64,000 bases of DNA from MGBC114079 sp964531385 (lineage in GTDB: Bacteria > Bacillota > Clostridia > Lachnospirales > CAG-274). The notes below the pieces were generated by a model that saw nothing but the letters and a program-made list of their open reading frames with translations, had not been told where the DNA came from and searched no databases. Shown here piece by piece: positions 51,514-60,921 of this stretch. Position 1 is the first letter of the stretch. Each line of letters opens with the position of its first letter. The DNA lies in contig CAZHGC010000001.1 in the NCBI GenBank assembly GCA_964531385.1, positions 62,001 through 126,000 of the forward strand, read 5' to 3'. The position numbers were made by a program, and so were the translations under genes.

Positions 51514-54195
51514 ATGATTTTTAAAAACGCATTTTACAAAAAAAGTTTAATTGCTATTCTTACTGTGTTTGTTATTATCATTGTGGCTTTTTTTCTTATT
51601 TCAAAATTATTTTTTGACAACACATTAAAAAACAGTACAAATATGAATTTTATGACATATGAACGTTATATCAAAAATTATATTTCGGGAATTAGTGATG
51701 ACATTGTTTCATCGGCAAATTCATCTGATTTGAAAAATTTTGTTCTTGACAGAAATGTTGAAAAAGTGAAAAGTTTTTTTGATTTTTATTTGCAAAAAGA
51801 AAATTCGCCAAACGGGATTTATTTGTTTGACGAAAACAATGAGTGTATTTTAACTTTGGGGGACGACAGCAGACAGAGGGAAGGTCTTGAATTTGTTGCA
51901 GACAAAGCAAGCGAAGAGGGAATTTATATTTCTGATTTTTGCTTTGACAAATATGATAATGTAAATCATATTTTTGCCGGTAAAAATATTAAGATTGACA
52001 ATTCGTTTGTTAAGCTTTTGTTTTTTTATGGTGATGAAAATTTTGATGAATTTTTTATAAAAAACGATAAAAATGTTTTTACTGTTTTATTTCCGAACGG
52101 TGAGTTGTTTTTTGATAATTCGGAAACGGACGATTCAGTTTTTTCGGATATGGATTTTCTTGAGTTTTCAAAAATTGTTAAATTGAAAATATTGAAAGAC
52201 AATTTTAAAGATGTTTCTGACGGAAGTTTTACGTTTGACGGAAAAGATTTTGATATTCGAGTTAGTTATAGGGCGATTTCAAATCCGGATTTGATTTTGA
52301 TTTCGGCAGAAAAAAATGATTATATGTTTGAAAAAATGGGGCTGTGTATTTTATTTTTTTCAGTTATACTTGTTCTTATTATTTTTATTTTATATTCGAA
52401 AAGAATTTATAAATTTCTTTTTAGAATTGAAAAATCAAAAGAAGAAATTGACAAAACCAATCTTACGGTTAGGAATTTGGATTTTACAAAAACGAAAGTT
52501 GAAGTTATTGATTTATATATAGATAAAATTTCGAGTTTGTGCGATGAATATAAAAATATTATTACGGAAATTGGAAAAATATCGGTGTTTTCAAATACAA
52601 GTATTGGAGTTTTTGAACTTTTTGAAAGAGAAGGCGTTGTTTTATACTCGGAGGAGATTTCGGAGCTTTTTGGCGAAAAGATTTCTAAAAAATCGGGCGG
52701 GATAAATCAGATGCCTATTGAAAAGTTTTTTGCTTTTAAAAACAATAAATGGAAAAAATTTGAGAAAGAGGCTGATGTTTACAGTATTGAATTTGGAAAT
52801 TCGAAAAAATGGATAAAGATGATTTATTCCGATGAAAGCAATTTGAAAGGAATTATCCTTGATATTTCCGGTTATATAATTAAAAAATATCGTGGGATTT
52901 TTAGCAATGAATTTGATTATATTACGGGGTTTTTGAAAAAAGAGGCATTTGTTGAAAACGTTAAAAAATATTTGTTGAAAAATAACTTGAATTTTGGCTG
53001 TTTTGCAATTATGGAGCTTAAACATTACAATCTTATATACGACCTTTACGGAGAATATATTTCAAATGAATATTTGAGAATGGTTGCAACGAATTTTTCT
53101 TTGTTTTTTAAGAATTCGTTTGTTGGAATTAAATCGAAAGACGAGTTTATGACTTTCATTTATTCTGTTGAGTCTAAAAAAGTTCTTGAGGAAAAATTTG
53201 GGGAGTTTGAGAAAAATATTGCAGAAAAAATTTTTGTTGCACCTGACGGAAAGAAATTTAAACTTAAATTTACAATAGGATATTCATTTTATCCTGATGA
53301 TGCAAATGATTTGGAAAAGCTTTTAAAATATTCTGATTTTGCATTATATGAAACGAAAAATATATATAAAGAATCTATTCATCATTTTTCGCTTGAAAAT
53401 TATAACAGAGATGTGTTTCTTAAGATAAGAAAAGAGGCTCTTGACAATATTATCAGTCAAAATAAGCTGATATATCATTTTCAACCGATTGTGAATTTGA
53501 AAGATTATTCTGTTTACGGATATGAAGCTTTACTTCGAACAGACACAGATGTTTTTTCAACTCCTATTGAAATTATAAATCTTGCTGTTGGAGAGGGAAA
53601 GGCTTATCTTCTTGAAAAATTGAATGTTTTTAACTGTATGGAAATTGTTAAAAACAACAAGGGTGTTTTTGATACGAAAAAATTGTTTATAAATTCTCTT
53701 GCGGAAAATTCTCTTACGGAAGAAGATTTGAAAGGTATCAGAGTTAAATATGCAGAGTTTCAGCACGCAATTATTTATGAAATTTCAACTATGTTTGCGG
53801 AAAGTTCTCTTGTTTTGAACAAATGCGGTGTTTTTAAAAAAATGGGCGTTAAATATGGAATTGACAATTTTGGAGGAACAAATGCCGATGATTTTTCTGT
53901 TTTGAGCGAAAGCCCTGAATTTATTAAAATTGATAAAAGTCTTGTTTCTGACATACATTTGAAAAAAGAAAAACAATCGCACGTTATGAAGATTGTTAAA
54001 TTTGCAAGAGAAAAAGGAATTGATGTTATTGCGGTTGGCATTGAAACGCATGACGAACTTGCAACAATTATGAGGCTTGGAATTGATTTTGTTCAAGGTT
54101 ATTATATTTCTTTGCCAAAAGAAGAATTTGTTAAAGAAATTAGAGAAGAGCTTAAAAAGGAAATTTTTGAAATTAGAGCGGAACAAAGATTTTAG
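51514..54195 (+). CDS. Membrane GGDEF-EAL protein with degenerate active sites
   Basis: 893 residues. A transmembrane helix (about 11-33), an extracytoplasmic sensor region (35-270), a second helix (about 273-300), a linker with a PAS-like part, then GGDEF (about 470-630) and EAL (about 640-890) domains. The GGDEF signature reads SKDEF (541-545), so cyclase activity is improbable. The EAL motif itself is intact (YEALLR, E671), as are N727 and E756. The DD pair is D784-N785, and AVGIET (V841) replaces the AEGVET glutamate that serves as general base. It is probably a c-di-GMP binding receptor, not an active enzyme. Ribosome binding site GAGGTGA. Confidence 0.88.
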   Translation: MIFKNAFYKKSLIAILTVFVIIIVAFFLISKLFFDNTLKNSTNMNFMTYERYIKNYISGISDDIVSSANSSDLKNFVLDRNVEKVKSFFDFYLQKENSPNGIYLFDENNECILTLGDDSRQREGLEFVADKASEEGIYISDFCFDKYDNVNHIFAGKNIKIDNSFVKLLFFYGDENFDEFFIKNDKNVFTVLFPNGELFFDNSETDDSVFSDMDFLEFSKIVKLKILKDNFKDVSDGSFTFDGKDFDIRVSYRAISNPDLILISAEKNDYMFEKMGLCILFFSVILVLIIFILYSKRIYKFLFRIEKSKEEIDKTNLTVRNLDFTKTKVEVIDLYIDKISSLCDEYKNIITEIGKISVFSNTSIGVFELFEREGVVLYSEEISELFGEKISKKSGGINQMPIEKFFAFKNNKWKKFEKEADVYSIEFGNSKKWIKMIYSDESNLKGIILDISGYIIKKYRGIFSNEFDYITGFLKKEAFVENVKKYLLKNNLNFGCFAIMELKHYNLIYDLYGEYISNEYLRMVATNFSLFFKNSFVGIKSKDEFMTFIYSVESKKVLEEKFGEFEKNIAEKIFVAPDGKKFKLKFTIGYSFYPDDANDLEKLLKYSDFALYETKNIYKESIHHFSLENYNRDVFLKIRKEALDNIISQNKLIYHFQPIVNLKDYSVYGYEALLRTDTDVFSTPIEIINLAVGEGKAYLLEKLNVFNCMEIVKNNKGVFDTKKLFINSLAENSLTEEDLKGIRVKYAEFQHAIIYEISTMFAESSLVLNKCGVFKKMGVKYGIDNFGGTNADDFSVLSESPEFIKIDKSLVSDIHLKKEKQSHVMKIVKFAREKGIDVIAVGIETHDELATIMRLGIDFVQGYYISLPKEEFVKEIREELKKEIFEIRAEQRF

Positions 54196-54263
54196 GCAAA
54201 GGTATAATTGTGTGATTGTCATATTGATGAAGTTTTAAATATTTTGGATTGGAGACCTAAACT

Positions 54264-55850
54264 TTGAAAAAGATATGTTTTTTTTCGGTTGTTTTTGCAA
54301 TTATTTTTTCTTCAGCGATTTTTGCTTTTGCATCTTCGGGAGAAACTGTTAGAATTGGACTTACTTCGAAATTTGGAAATGTTTCGAAAATTAACATTTC
54401 CAATCAATCGTTAAATGTTGGTTTTTCTGATGAAAATAAGTTTTATGGTTGTGGAAAGATTTCAGGAAATGAATTTTCAGTTAAAAACGGCGATTTATAT
54501 TATATTGTGTTGAATGATACATTTGGCAGTTATTTTAATGCAAAAGAAAAGGCGGGAAACGTTGGTGTTCCCACGTTGACCGATGTTGATTGCTGGAAAG
54601 TTTATTTTGGCGGGTATTCTTCCGAGGCGGAGGCAATTTCGGCAAAGGCTGAATTTGAAAAATTTGGCGAAGTTTCGTCTTTGAAAAGCGGAGAAAATGT
54701 TACTTTATTATGCAACGGAGAGGAAAAGGCGGTTATTTTTGACAGCCGAGAATATTTTGCTCAAATTGAAGACGGAGAAGGCGGAAATTTGATTATTGAC
54801 GGCGATGAATTTAGGGGAAGAATTGAATTTTTTAAGAAAAATTCGGCATATACTCTTATTAACGTTTTAGAGATTGAGGAATATTTACTTGGTGTTTTGC
54901 CGTCAGAAGTTGCAAACAGCTTGCCGAAAGAGGCACTTAAAGCTCAAGCGGTTGTTGCAAGGTCATTTTCGGAATTTTCGAAAAATACAAAACATTCTTC
55001 TGACGGGTTCGATTTGTGTAACTCGACACATTGTCAAGTTTATAAAGGAGTTTCTTCCGAAACTTCGGAAACAACAAATGCTGTTTTGGAGACGAAAGGC
55101 GTTAAAATATATTATGATGATAAAGTTATTAATGCAACTTATTTTTCATCAAGCGGGGGAAATACGGCAAACTCTGAAGACGTTTGGGGAACGGCTGTTC
55201 CTTATTTGAGGGCGGTTTTGGATAAATCGGAAACGGAGCCTAAAGTTTGGACAAGGGTGTTTTCTTTTTCGGAAATTACAGAAATTGCAAATGCAAACGG
55301 AGAGAATATTGGCAATGTTAATGAAGTTTATATTGCTTCGAAAGACGAATTTGGAAGAGTTAATTCGCTTGTTATTGAGGGAAGCGGGGGAAACGTTGTT
55401 CTTGAAAAAGAAAAAATAAGAACGTTTTTTTCGAAATCGAAAGACGGCAGTTTATTGAGCAGGAATTTTTCTATGGAAATTGGTGAAACGGCAAATTCTT
55501 CTGAAAAGGAGGAATTTGTTATGACGAATGTTTTAGGAAAAAGCGAAAGCAATCTTTTGGAATTTAAAGACATTCTTGTTTTGGACGGTTTGGAAAATTC
55601 TAATCTTTTGGACGGGAAAAAGTTTTTTGTTATTGGCGAAAACAGCAGTAAACTTTATGAAAGTGTTGTTACGGAGAGTGTTGAAAAGGAGCAACATCAC
55701 GAAAAAGTTTCGGGCGATGTTGTTTTTTACGGCTTGGGATTTGGTCATGGTGTTGGAATGAGCCAGACCGGAGCAAAAAATCTTGCCGAACAGGGAAAAA
55801 ATTATATTGATATATTAAAACATTATTATACAGGAATTGAAATTTATTAA
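54264..55850 (+). CDS. SpoIID/LytB domain protein with a SPOR-like region
   Basis: 528 residues from a TTG at 54264 behind GGAGACC. Signal peptide to about residue 24. A SPOR-like segment (about 108-140, WKVYFGGYSSEAEAISAKAEFEKFGEV) precedes the SpoIID domain, which shows VLEIEEYLLGVLPSEVANSLPKEALKAQAVVARSF, DLCNSTHCQVYKG, ATYFSSSGG and the closing GFGHGVGMSQTGAKNLAEQGKNY. SpoIID is a lytic transglycosylase of septal peptidoglycan during engulfment. The extra N-terminal region and length (SpoIID is about 340) suggest a LytB-type relative and not the canonical spoIID. The catalytic Glu of PSEVA is present. Confidence 0.88.
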   Translation: MKKICFFSVVFAIIFSSAIFAFASSGETVRIGLTSKFGNVSKINISNQSLNVGFSDENKFYGCGKISGNEFSVKNGDLYYIVLNDTFGSYFNAKEKAGNVGVPTLTDVDCWKVYFGGYSSEAEAISAKAEFEKFGEVSSLKSGENVTLLCNGEEKAVIFDSREYFAQIEDGEGGNLIIDGDEFRGRIEFFKKNSAYTLINVLEIEEYLLGVLPSEVANSLPKEALKAQAVVARSFSEFSKNTKHSSDGFDLCNSTHCQVYKGVSSETSETTNAVLETKGVKIYYDDKVINATYFSSSGGNTANSEDVWGTAVPYLRAVLDKSETEPKVWTRVFSFSEITEIANANGENIGNVNEVYIASKDEFGRVNSLVIEGSGGNVVLEKEKIRTFFSKSKDGSLLSRNFSMEIGETANSSEKEEFVMTNVLGKSESNLLEFKDILVLDGLENSNLLDGKKFFVIGENSSKLYESVVTESVEKEQHHEKVSGDVVFYGLGFGHGVGMSQTGAKNLAEQGKNYIDILKHYYTGIEIY

Positions 55851-55870
55851 TTTTCAGAAAGGCTTATATT

Positions 55871-56905
55871 ATGAACAAAAAAGATTTTTATTTTGATTTA
55901 CCCGAAAGACTTATTGCACAAACACCGCTTCAAGATAGAGCGGCGGCGAGGCTTTTGGTTCTTGACAAAAATTCGGGAGAAATTAGACACAAAATTTTTA
56001 GAGATATTTTGGAATATATTAAGCCAGGGGACTGTCTTGTTATTAACGATACAAAGGTTCTTCCGGCAAGGCTTATTGGTGAAAGAGAAAATACGGGTGC
56101 TAAAGTTGAAATTTTGCTTCTTAAAAGAATTGACAGGGATTGTTGGGAGACTTTGGTTAAACCGGGGCGAAAAGCAAAAATTGGCGACAGGGTTGTTTTT
56201 GGCGGTGGTGTGCTTTTGGCGGAAATTGTTGATATTGTTCAAGAGGGTAACCGAATTGTTAAATTTGAATATGACGGGATTTTTGAAGAAATTTTGGATA
56301 AACTTGGGCAGATGCCTTTGCCACCTTATATTACCGAAAAACTTGAAGACAAAAATATGTATCAGACGGTTTATGCGAAAAATGACGGTTCGGCGGCGGC
56401 TCCGACGGCGGGGCTTCATTTTACTCCTGAACTTTTGGAGCAAATTGAACAAAAAGGTGCAAAAATTGCAAATGTTACTCTCCACGTTGGTCTTGGAACA
56501 TTTAGACCTGTTAAAGCTGACGATATTTTGGACCACAAAATGCACTCGGAATTTTATTTGATTGAACAACAACAAGCAGATATTATTAACGAAACAAAGA
56601 AAAACGGCGGAAGAGTTATTTCGGTTGGAACAACAAGCACGAGAACTCTTGAATCGGTTTCTGATGAAAACGGAGTTATTAAAGCCGGAAGCGGTTGGAC
56701 CGATATTTTTATATATCCCGGATATAAATTTAAAGTTATAGATTCCCTTATAACAAATTTTCATTTGCCCGAATCTACTCTTATTATGCTTGTTAGTGCT
56801 TTGGCGGGCAGAGAAAATGTTCTTGAAGCTTACAAAACGGCTGTTGATGAAGAGTATAGATTTTTCAGCTTTGGTGACGCTATGTTTATTACAGAGCTTA
56901 ATTGA
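55871..56905 (+). CDS. queA: S-adenosylmethionine:tRNA ribosyltransferase-isomerase
   Basis: 344 residues, full length. QueA uses the ribose of SAM to make epoxyqueuosine in tRNA. Characteristic blocks: FDLPERLIAQTPLQDRAAARLLVLD at the start, INDTKVLPARLIG, LVKPGRKAKIGD, the strongly conserved AAPTAGLHFTPELL, HVGLGTFRPV, GTTSTRTLES and TNFHLPESTLIMLVSALAG. Starts 20 bases after the SpoIID-family gene, suggesting read-through. Cytosolic. No tgt or yajC follows, unlike many genomes. Confidence 0.96.
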   Translation: MNKKDFYFDLPERLIAQTPLQDRAAARLLVLDKNSGEIRHKIFRDILEYIKPGDCLVINDTKVLPARLIGERENTGAKVEILLLKRIDRDCWETLVKPGRKAKIGDRVVFGGGVLLAEIVDIVQEGNRIVKFEYDGIFEEILDKLGQMPLPPYITEKLEDKNMYQTVYAKNDGSAAAPTAGLHFTPELLEQIEQKGAKIANVTLHVGLGTFRPVKADDILDHKMHSEFYLIEQQQADIINETKKNGGRVISVGTTSTRTLESVSDENGVIKAGSGWTDIFIYPGYKFKVIDSLITNFHLPESTLIMLVSALAGRENVLEAYKTAVDEEYRFFSFGDAMFITELN

Positions 56906-56925
56906 TGTTTTTTTGGAGGTTAGAG

Positions 56926-58764
56926 ATGAGAGACGATATACTTATGCAAGTTGAAAAACCTGCAAGATACATTGGAAATGAAATTAATATGGTTAAGAAA
57001 AATCCTGCAGATGTTGATATTAGATTTGCGTTTTGTTTTCCTGATGTTTATGAGGTTGGAATGAGTCATGTCGGACTTCAGATTTTATATTATTTTCTTA
57101 ACAGACGAGACGACCTTTATTGTGAAAGGTGTTTTGCCCCCTGGCACGATATGGAAGATATTATGCGAAAAGAAAATATTAAACTTTTTGCACTTGAAAC
57201 AGAGGACTCACTTGATAAATTTGATTTTGTCGGATTTACTTTACAATATGAAATGAGTTTTACAAATGTTGTTAATATGTTGGATTTGGCAGATATTCCG
57301 ATTTGGTCGAAAGACAGAAAAGAAAGCGACCCAATTGTTATTGCAGGAGGTCCTTGTGCATATAATCCGGAGCCTTTAGCTGATATTGTTGATATATTTT
57401 ATATTGGTGAGGGCGAAGTTAGTTATGACGAGCTTATGGATTTATATAAAGAAAACAAAAAGAACGGCGGAACAAAGAGGGATTTCCTTGAAAAAGCATT
57501 AAAGGTTGACGGAATTTATATTCCTTGTTTTTATGATGTTACTTACAAAGAAAACGGGGAAATTGCAAGTTTTGAGCCGAACCATAAAGATGCACCGAAA
57601 AAAATAAGAAAAGTTATTGTTAATGACCTTGATGAAGTTTTTTATCCTGAAAAACAGCTTGTTCCACTTATTGAAGTTGTTCACGACAGAGTTACAATGG
57701 AGGTTTTTAGAGGGTGTATTCGAGGCTGTAGATTTTGTCAGGCAGGTTATGTTTATCGTCCTGTTAGAGAAAGAAGCCCCGAGAGTTTGCTTAAACGTGC
57801 CGACAACCTTGTTAAATATTCGGGACATGAGGAAATTTCTTTGACGAGCCTTAGCACAGGCGACTATAGAGGGTTTAAACCTCTTGCGGAGGGGCTTATT
57901 GAAAAATTTTCGAAAGAAAATATTAATATTTCTCTTCCTTCGCTTAGAATTGATGCTTTTTCTCTTGACCTTATGAAAAAAGTTCAGGAAGTTAGAAAGT
58001 CGAGCCTTACATTTGCTCCCGAGGCGGGAACTCAAAGACTTAGAGATGTTATAAACAAAGGAATTACCGAAGAAGAAATTTTGCGAGGTTGTTCGCTTGC
58101 TTTTGAGGGCGGTTGGGACAGAGTTAAGTTGTATTTTATGGTTGGACTTCCAACCGAAACCGAAGAGGATTTGAAAGGTATTGCAAAGCTTTCATCGGCT
58201 ATTGTTGACAAATATTATGAAATGCCGAAAGAAAAAAGAAACAGAAGCGTTTCGGTTGTTGTTAGTTCTTCGTGTTTTGTTCCAAAGCCTTTTACACCGT
58301 TTCAATGGGCACCGCAGGCAACTTTTAAAGAATTTATGGAAAAACAGAAGCTTGTTAAAACAAGTATGGAAAGAAAACAGGTTAAATTTAATTATCACGA
58401 AGTTCAGCTGAGCTCTATGGAGGGAGTTTTGGCGAGAGGCGATAGGAAAGTTGCAAAAGCAATTGTTAAAGCTTGGGAGAAAGGTGCTAAATTTGACGGT
58501 TGGAACGATTTCTTCAAATATGATGTTTGGGTTGAGGCTTTTGATGAAGTTGGGCTTGATATGGCTTTTTATGCAAACAGACAGCGTGAATATGATGAAA
58601 TTTTACCTTGGGACTTTATTTCTATCGGTGTTTCGAAGAAATTTTTTATTAACGAGATGGAAAAGGCTTTAAAAGAAGAAGTTACTTTAAATTGTCGTAC
58701 ACAATGTGCTATGTGCGGTGCGAAAAGTTTTGGTGGGGGTGTTTGTTATGAAGTTCAGGATTAA
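56926..58764 (+). CDS. B12-binding-domain radical SAM protein, TIGR03960 family
   Basis: 612 residues from ATG 56926 (TTGGAGG upstream); the longer frame begins inside queA's end. An N-terminal cobalamin-binding-like Rossmann domain (FCFPDVYEVGMSHVGLQILYYFLN) is followed by the radical SAM domain with the cluster motif FRGCIRGCRFCQAG (CxxxCxxC), then SLPSLRIDAFS, LTFAPEAGTQRLRD and YFMVGLPTETEED. A C-terminal TRAM-like or Cys-rich end reads CRTQCAMCGAK. The family always travels with a DUF2344 partner, as here (16-base overlap). Its reaction is not known; a tRNA or rRNA modification is often suspected. Confidence 0.9.
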   Translation: MRDDILMQVEKPARYIGNEINMVKKNPADVDIRFAFCFPDVYEVGMSHVGLQILYYFLNRRDDLYCERCFAPWHDMEDIMRKENIKLFALETEDSLDKFDFVGFTLQYEMSFTNVVNMLDLADIPIWSKDRKESDPIVIAGGPCAYNPEPLADIVDIFYIGEGEVSYDELMDLYKENKKNGGTKRDFLEKALKVDGIYIPCFYDVTYKENGEIASFEPNHKDAPKKIRKVIVNDLDEVFYPEKQLVPLIEVVHDRVTMEVFRGCIRGCRFCQAGYVYRPVRERSPESLLKRADNLVKYSGHEEISLTSLSTGDYRGFKPLAEGLIEKFSKENINISLPSLRIDAFSLDLMKKVQEVRKSSLTFAPEAGTQRLRDVINKGITEEEILRGCSLAFEGGWDRVKLYFMVGLPTETEEDLKGIAKLSSAIVDKYYEMPKEKRNRSVSVVVSSSCFVPKPFTPFQWAPQATFKEFMEKQKLVKTSMERKQVKFNYHEVQLSSMEGVLARGDRKVAKAIVKAWEKGAKFDGWNDFFKYDVWVEAFDEVGLDMAFYANRQREYDEILPWDFISIGVSKKFFINEMEKALKEEVTLNCRTQCAMCGAKSFGGGVCYEVQD

Positions 58765-59416
58765 ATTTACGAAAGTTGGCAAAGTTAGATTTATTGGGCA
58801 TTTGGATTTGCTTAAAGTTTTTCAAAGAGCCATTAATCGTGCGGGAATTCCTGTTGCATATTCAAACGGTTTTAATCCTCATCAAATTATTGGTTTTGCA
58901 ATTCCTCTTCCTTTGGGAATGGCAAGCGTTGGTGAATATGTTGATATTGAAATGAAAGAAGCGATTGCACCGGAAGAAATTGTTCGAAAACTTAACGAAA
59001 CTATGCCAGAGGGAATTGAAATTGTTTCCGCAAGAGAATTTACAAAAGACGACAAAAGTTGTGCGGCGGTTGTTGAGGCGGCTTTATATGAAGTTTTTTT
59101 GCCACATAAAATTGACGCTTTTTCGGAGATTATTGAGAAAATGTTTCAAGCGGAAACTTTTGAAATTGAAAGAGTTAGCAAGCACAAAACAAAAGTTGTT
59201 GATATTAAACCCGATATATTTTTGATTGAAGAATTTTCGGAGAAAACAACGGCTTTTAAAACAATTATTTCAACGGGAAGCCAGAAAAATTTAAAGCCGG
59301 AGTTGCTTGTTAAATATATTTACAATTATATTGGAAAAGAATATGACCCTTTGAAAGTTGGTTATAAAAGAATTGATTTGTTTAGAAAGGTTAATGACGA
59401 GTTTATATCTTTGTGA
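58748..59416 (+). CDS. Radical-SAM-linked protein, TIGR03936/DUF2344 family
   Basis: 222 residues from ATG 58748, within the last codons of the radical SAM gene. It begins MKFRIKFTKVGKVRFIGHLDLLKVFQRAINRAGIPVAYSNGFNPH, the hallmark of DUF2344, and has IPLPLGMASVGEYVDIE and a C-terminal KRIDLFRK. The protein is thought to act with the upstream enzyme; in some lineages the two are fused. RNase G follows 34 bases downstream, an order conserved across many Clostridia. Confidence 0.9.
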   Translation: MKFRIKFTKVGKVRFIGHLDLLKVFQRAINRAGIPVAYSNGFNPHQIIGFAIPLPLGMASVGEYVDIEMKEAIAPEEIVRKLNETMPEGIEIVSAREFTKDDKSCAAVVEAALYEVFLPHKIDAFSEIIEKMFQAETFEIERVSKHKTKVVDIKPDIFLIEEFSEKTTAFKTIISTGSQKNLKPELLVKYIYNYIGKEYDPLKVGYKRIDLFRKVNDEFISL

Positions 59417-59450
59417 TTTTTTATGATTTGACTTTTTGGAGGTGATATTG

Positions 59451-60896
59451 GTGAGAAAGATACTTGTTGACGGTTTATCGGATTTTTTTCGTACTGCTGT
59501 TTTGGAAGACGGAGAACTTGTTGAGCTGATTATTGAAGAAAAAAACAAAACATTTTCTGTTGGCAGTATTTATTCGGGTATTGTTGAAAAAATTTTGCCG
59601 AGTCAGTTTGCTTTTATCGATATAGGCGATTCGAGAAATACTTTTTTGCATTTGACCGACAGAAAAGAAAGAAATATTTATAAATTTAACGAAGCAAAGG
59701 GAAAAGATGAACTTGCGATTAAATGCGGACAAAGCATTATTGTTCAAGTTATAAAAGAGGGAACTGACGAAAAATGTCCTGTTGTTAGCAGTATGCTTAC
59801 ATTTGCGGGGAAATATATTGTCTTGCTTTGCAACGATAACGAAATTAATATATCCAAAAAAATAGAAGATGATGAAGAAAGAGCAAGGCTTTTTGAAATT
59901 GGCAAAAAAATTGTTTCTTTTGATTGCCAAAATTTTGGTGTTATTATGAGGACAAATTGCGTTGGGATTAATTCAGAGGTTATTATTGAAGAAGGAAAAA
60001 CTCTTATTGAAAAATATAAAGAAGTTGTTAAAAAAGGAACGTATTTAAAAGCACCTTGCGAAATTTTTAAAGCCGAAAACGAAACTTACAAAATTATACG
60101 AGATTTGGTTAAAAACGAAAATGATGAAATTATTATAAATGAAATTTCGGAATATAATAAATTTATTGAAAGCTACTGCGGAGAGGGAAAAGTTATTTTT
60201 TATGAAGAACCTGTTCCTTTGTTTGATAATTTTTTTGCCGAAAAACAAGTTGAAAAGGCTTTGCACAACAAAGTTTGGCTTAAATGCGGAGGGTTTATTG
60301 TTATTGATTATGCGGAGGCGTGCGTTGTTATTGATGTTAACACCGGAAAAAATTCCGCAAAAAATCATCGTGAAACTGTTCTTAAAACAAACATTCAAGC
60401 TGCAAAAGAAATTGCAAAGCAACTTAGACTTAAAAATTTATCGGGAATGATTATTATTGACTTTATTGATATGCAGAGCAAAGAGGACAGAAACAAAGTT
60501 TTTGAGGTTTTGAAAGACGAAGTTAAAAAGGATAGGGCAGGCGTTGTTATTGTTGGAATGACAGAACTTGGAATTATGCAACTTACAAGGAAGAAAGTTA
60601 GACAACATCTTTTGAAAATGCTTACTTGCAAATGTCCGTTTTGCAACGGGAATGGCTTTACTTTTAACGAGCACTATATTGCGGATAAAATAAAAAATGA
60701 AATTTGCTCGGTTTTTTCTTCAACTATTTACAATAAAGTTGTTGTTTCTTCAAATCAAAAAGTTATTGATTTTTTAAAAGGGCAGGGCGAAAGTTATAAA
60801 TTGATTGAAGAAAAATTTGGCGGGAAAATCGAATTTAATGTTATTTTTACTCAAAAACTCGATTATTATAAAATCGATAAATTTAAAATGGAATAA
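59451..60896 (+). CDS. rng: Ribonuclease E/G family endoribonuclease
   Basis: 481 residues from GTG 59451, about 7 bases after GGAGGTG (TTG 59448 is also possible). An S1 domain (about 35-120, VGSIYSGIVEKILPSQFAFIDIGDSRNTFLHL) leads to the RNase H-like and 5'-sensor parts, then the catalytic aspartates in VVIDVNTGKNS and IIIDFIDMQ. The Zn-link cysteines are in CKCPFCNGNG. The length matches RNase G, lacking the RNase E scaffold tail. It processes rRNA and decays mRNA from 5'-monophosphate ends. Its 3' end overlaps nothing; the next gene starts 25 bases on. Confidence 0.93.
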   Translation: MRKILVDGLSDFFRTAVLEDGELVELIIEEKNKTFSVGSIYSGIVEKILPSQFAFIDIGDSRNTFLHLTDRKERNIYKFNEAKGKDELAIKCGQSIIVQVIKEGTDEKCPVVSSMLTFAGKYIVLLCNDNEINISKKIEDDEERARLFEIGKKIVSFDCQNFGVIMRTNCVGINSEVIIEEGKTLIEKYKEVVKKGTYLKAPCEIFKAENETYKIIRDLVKNENDEIIINEISEYNKFIESYCGEGKVIFYEEPVPLFDNFFAEKQVEKALHNKVWLKCGGFIVIDYAEACVVIDVNTGKNSAKNHRETVLKTNIQAAKEIAKQLRLKNLSGMIIIDFIDMQSKEDRNKVFEVLKDEVKKDRAGVVIVGMTELGIMQLTRKKVRQHLLKMLTCKCPFCNGNGFTFNEHYIADKIKNEICSVFSSTIYNKVVVSSNQKVIDFLKGQGESYKLIEEKFGGKIEFNVIFTQKLDYYKIDKFKME

Positions 60897-60921
60897 AATG
60901 ATTAAGCTTGGAGGTTTTTTT

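Noticed and set aside
55898..56764. 288-residue leftward frame inside queA
   Set aside because: It is the antisense shadow of queA; composition is Asn/Phe/Arg-rich with no recognisable domain.
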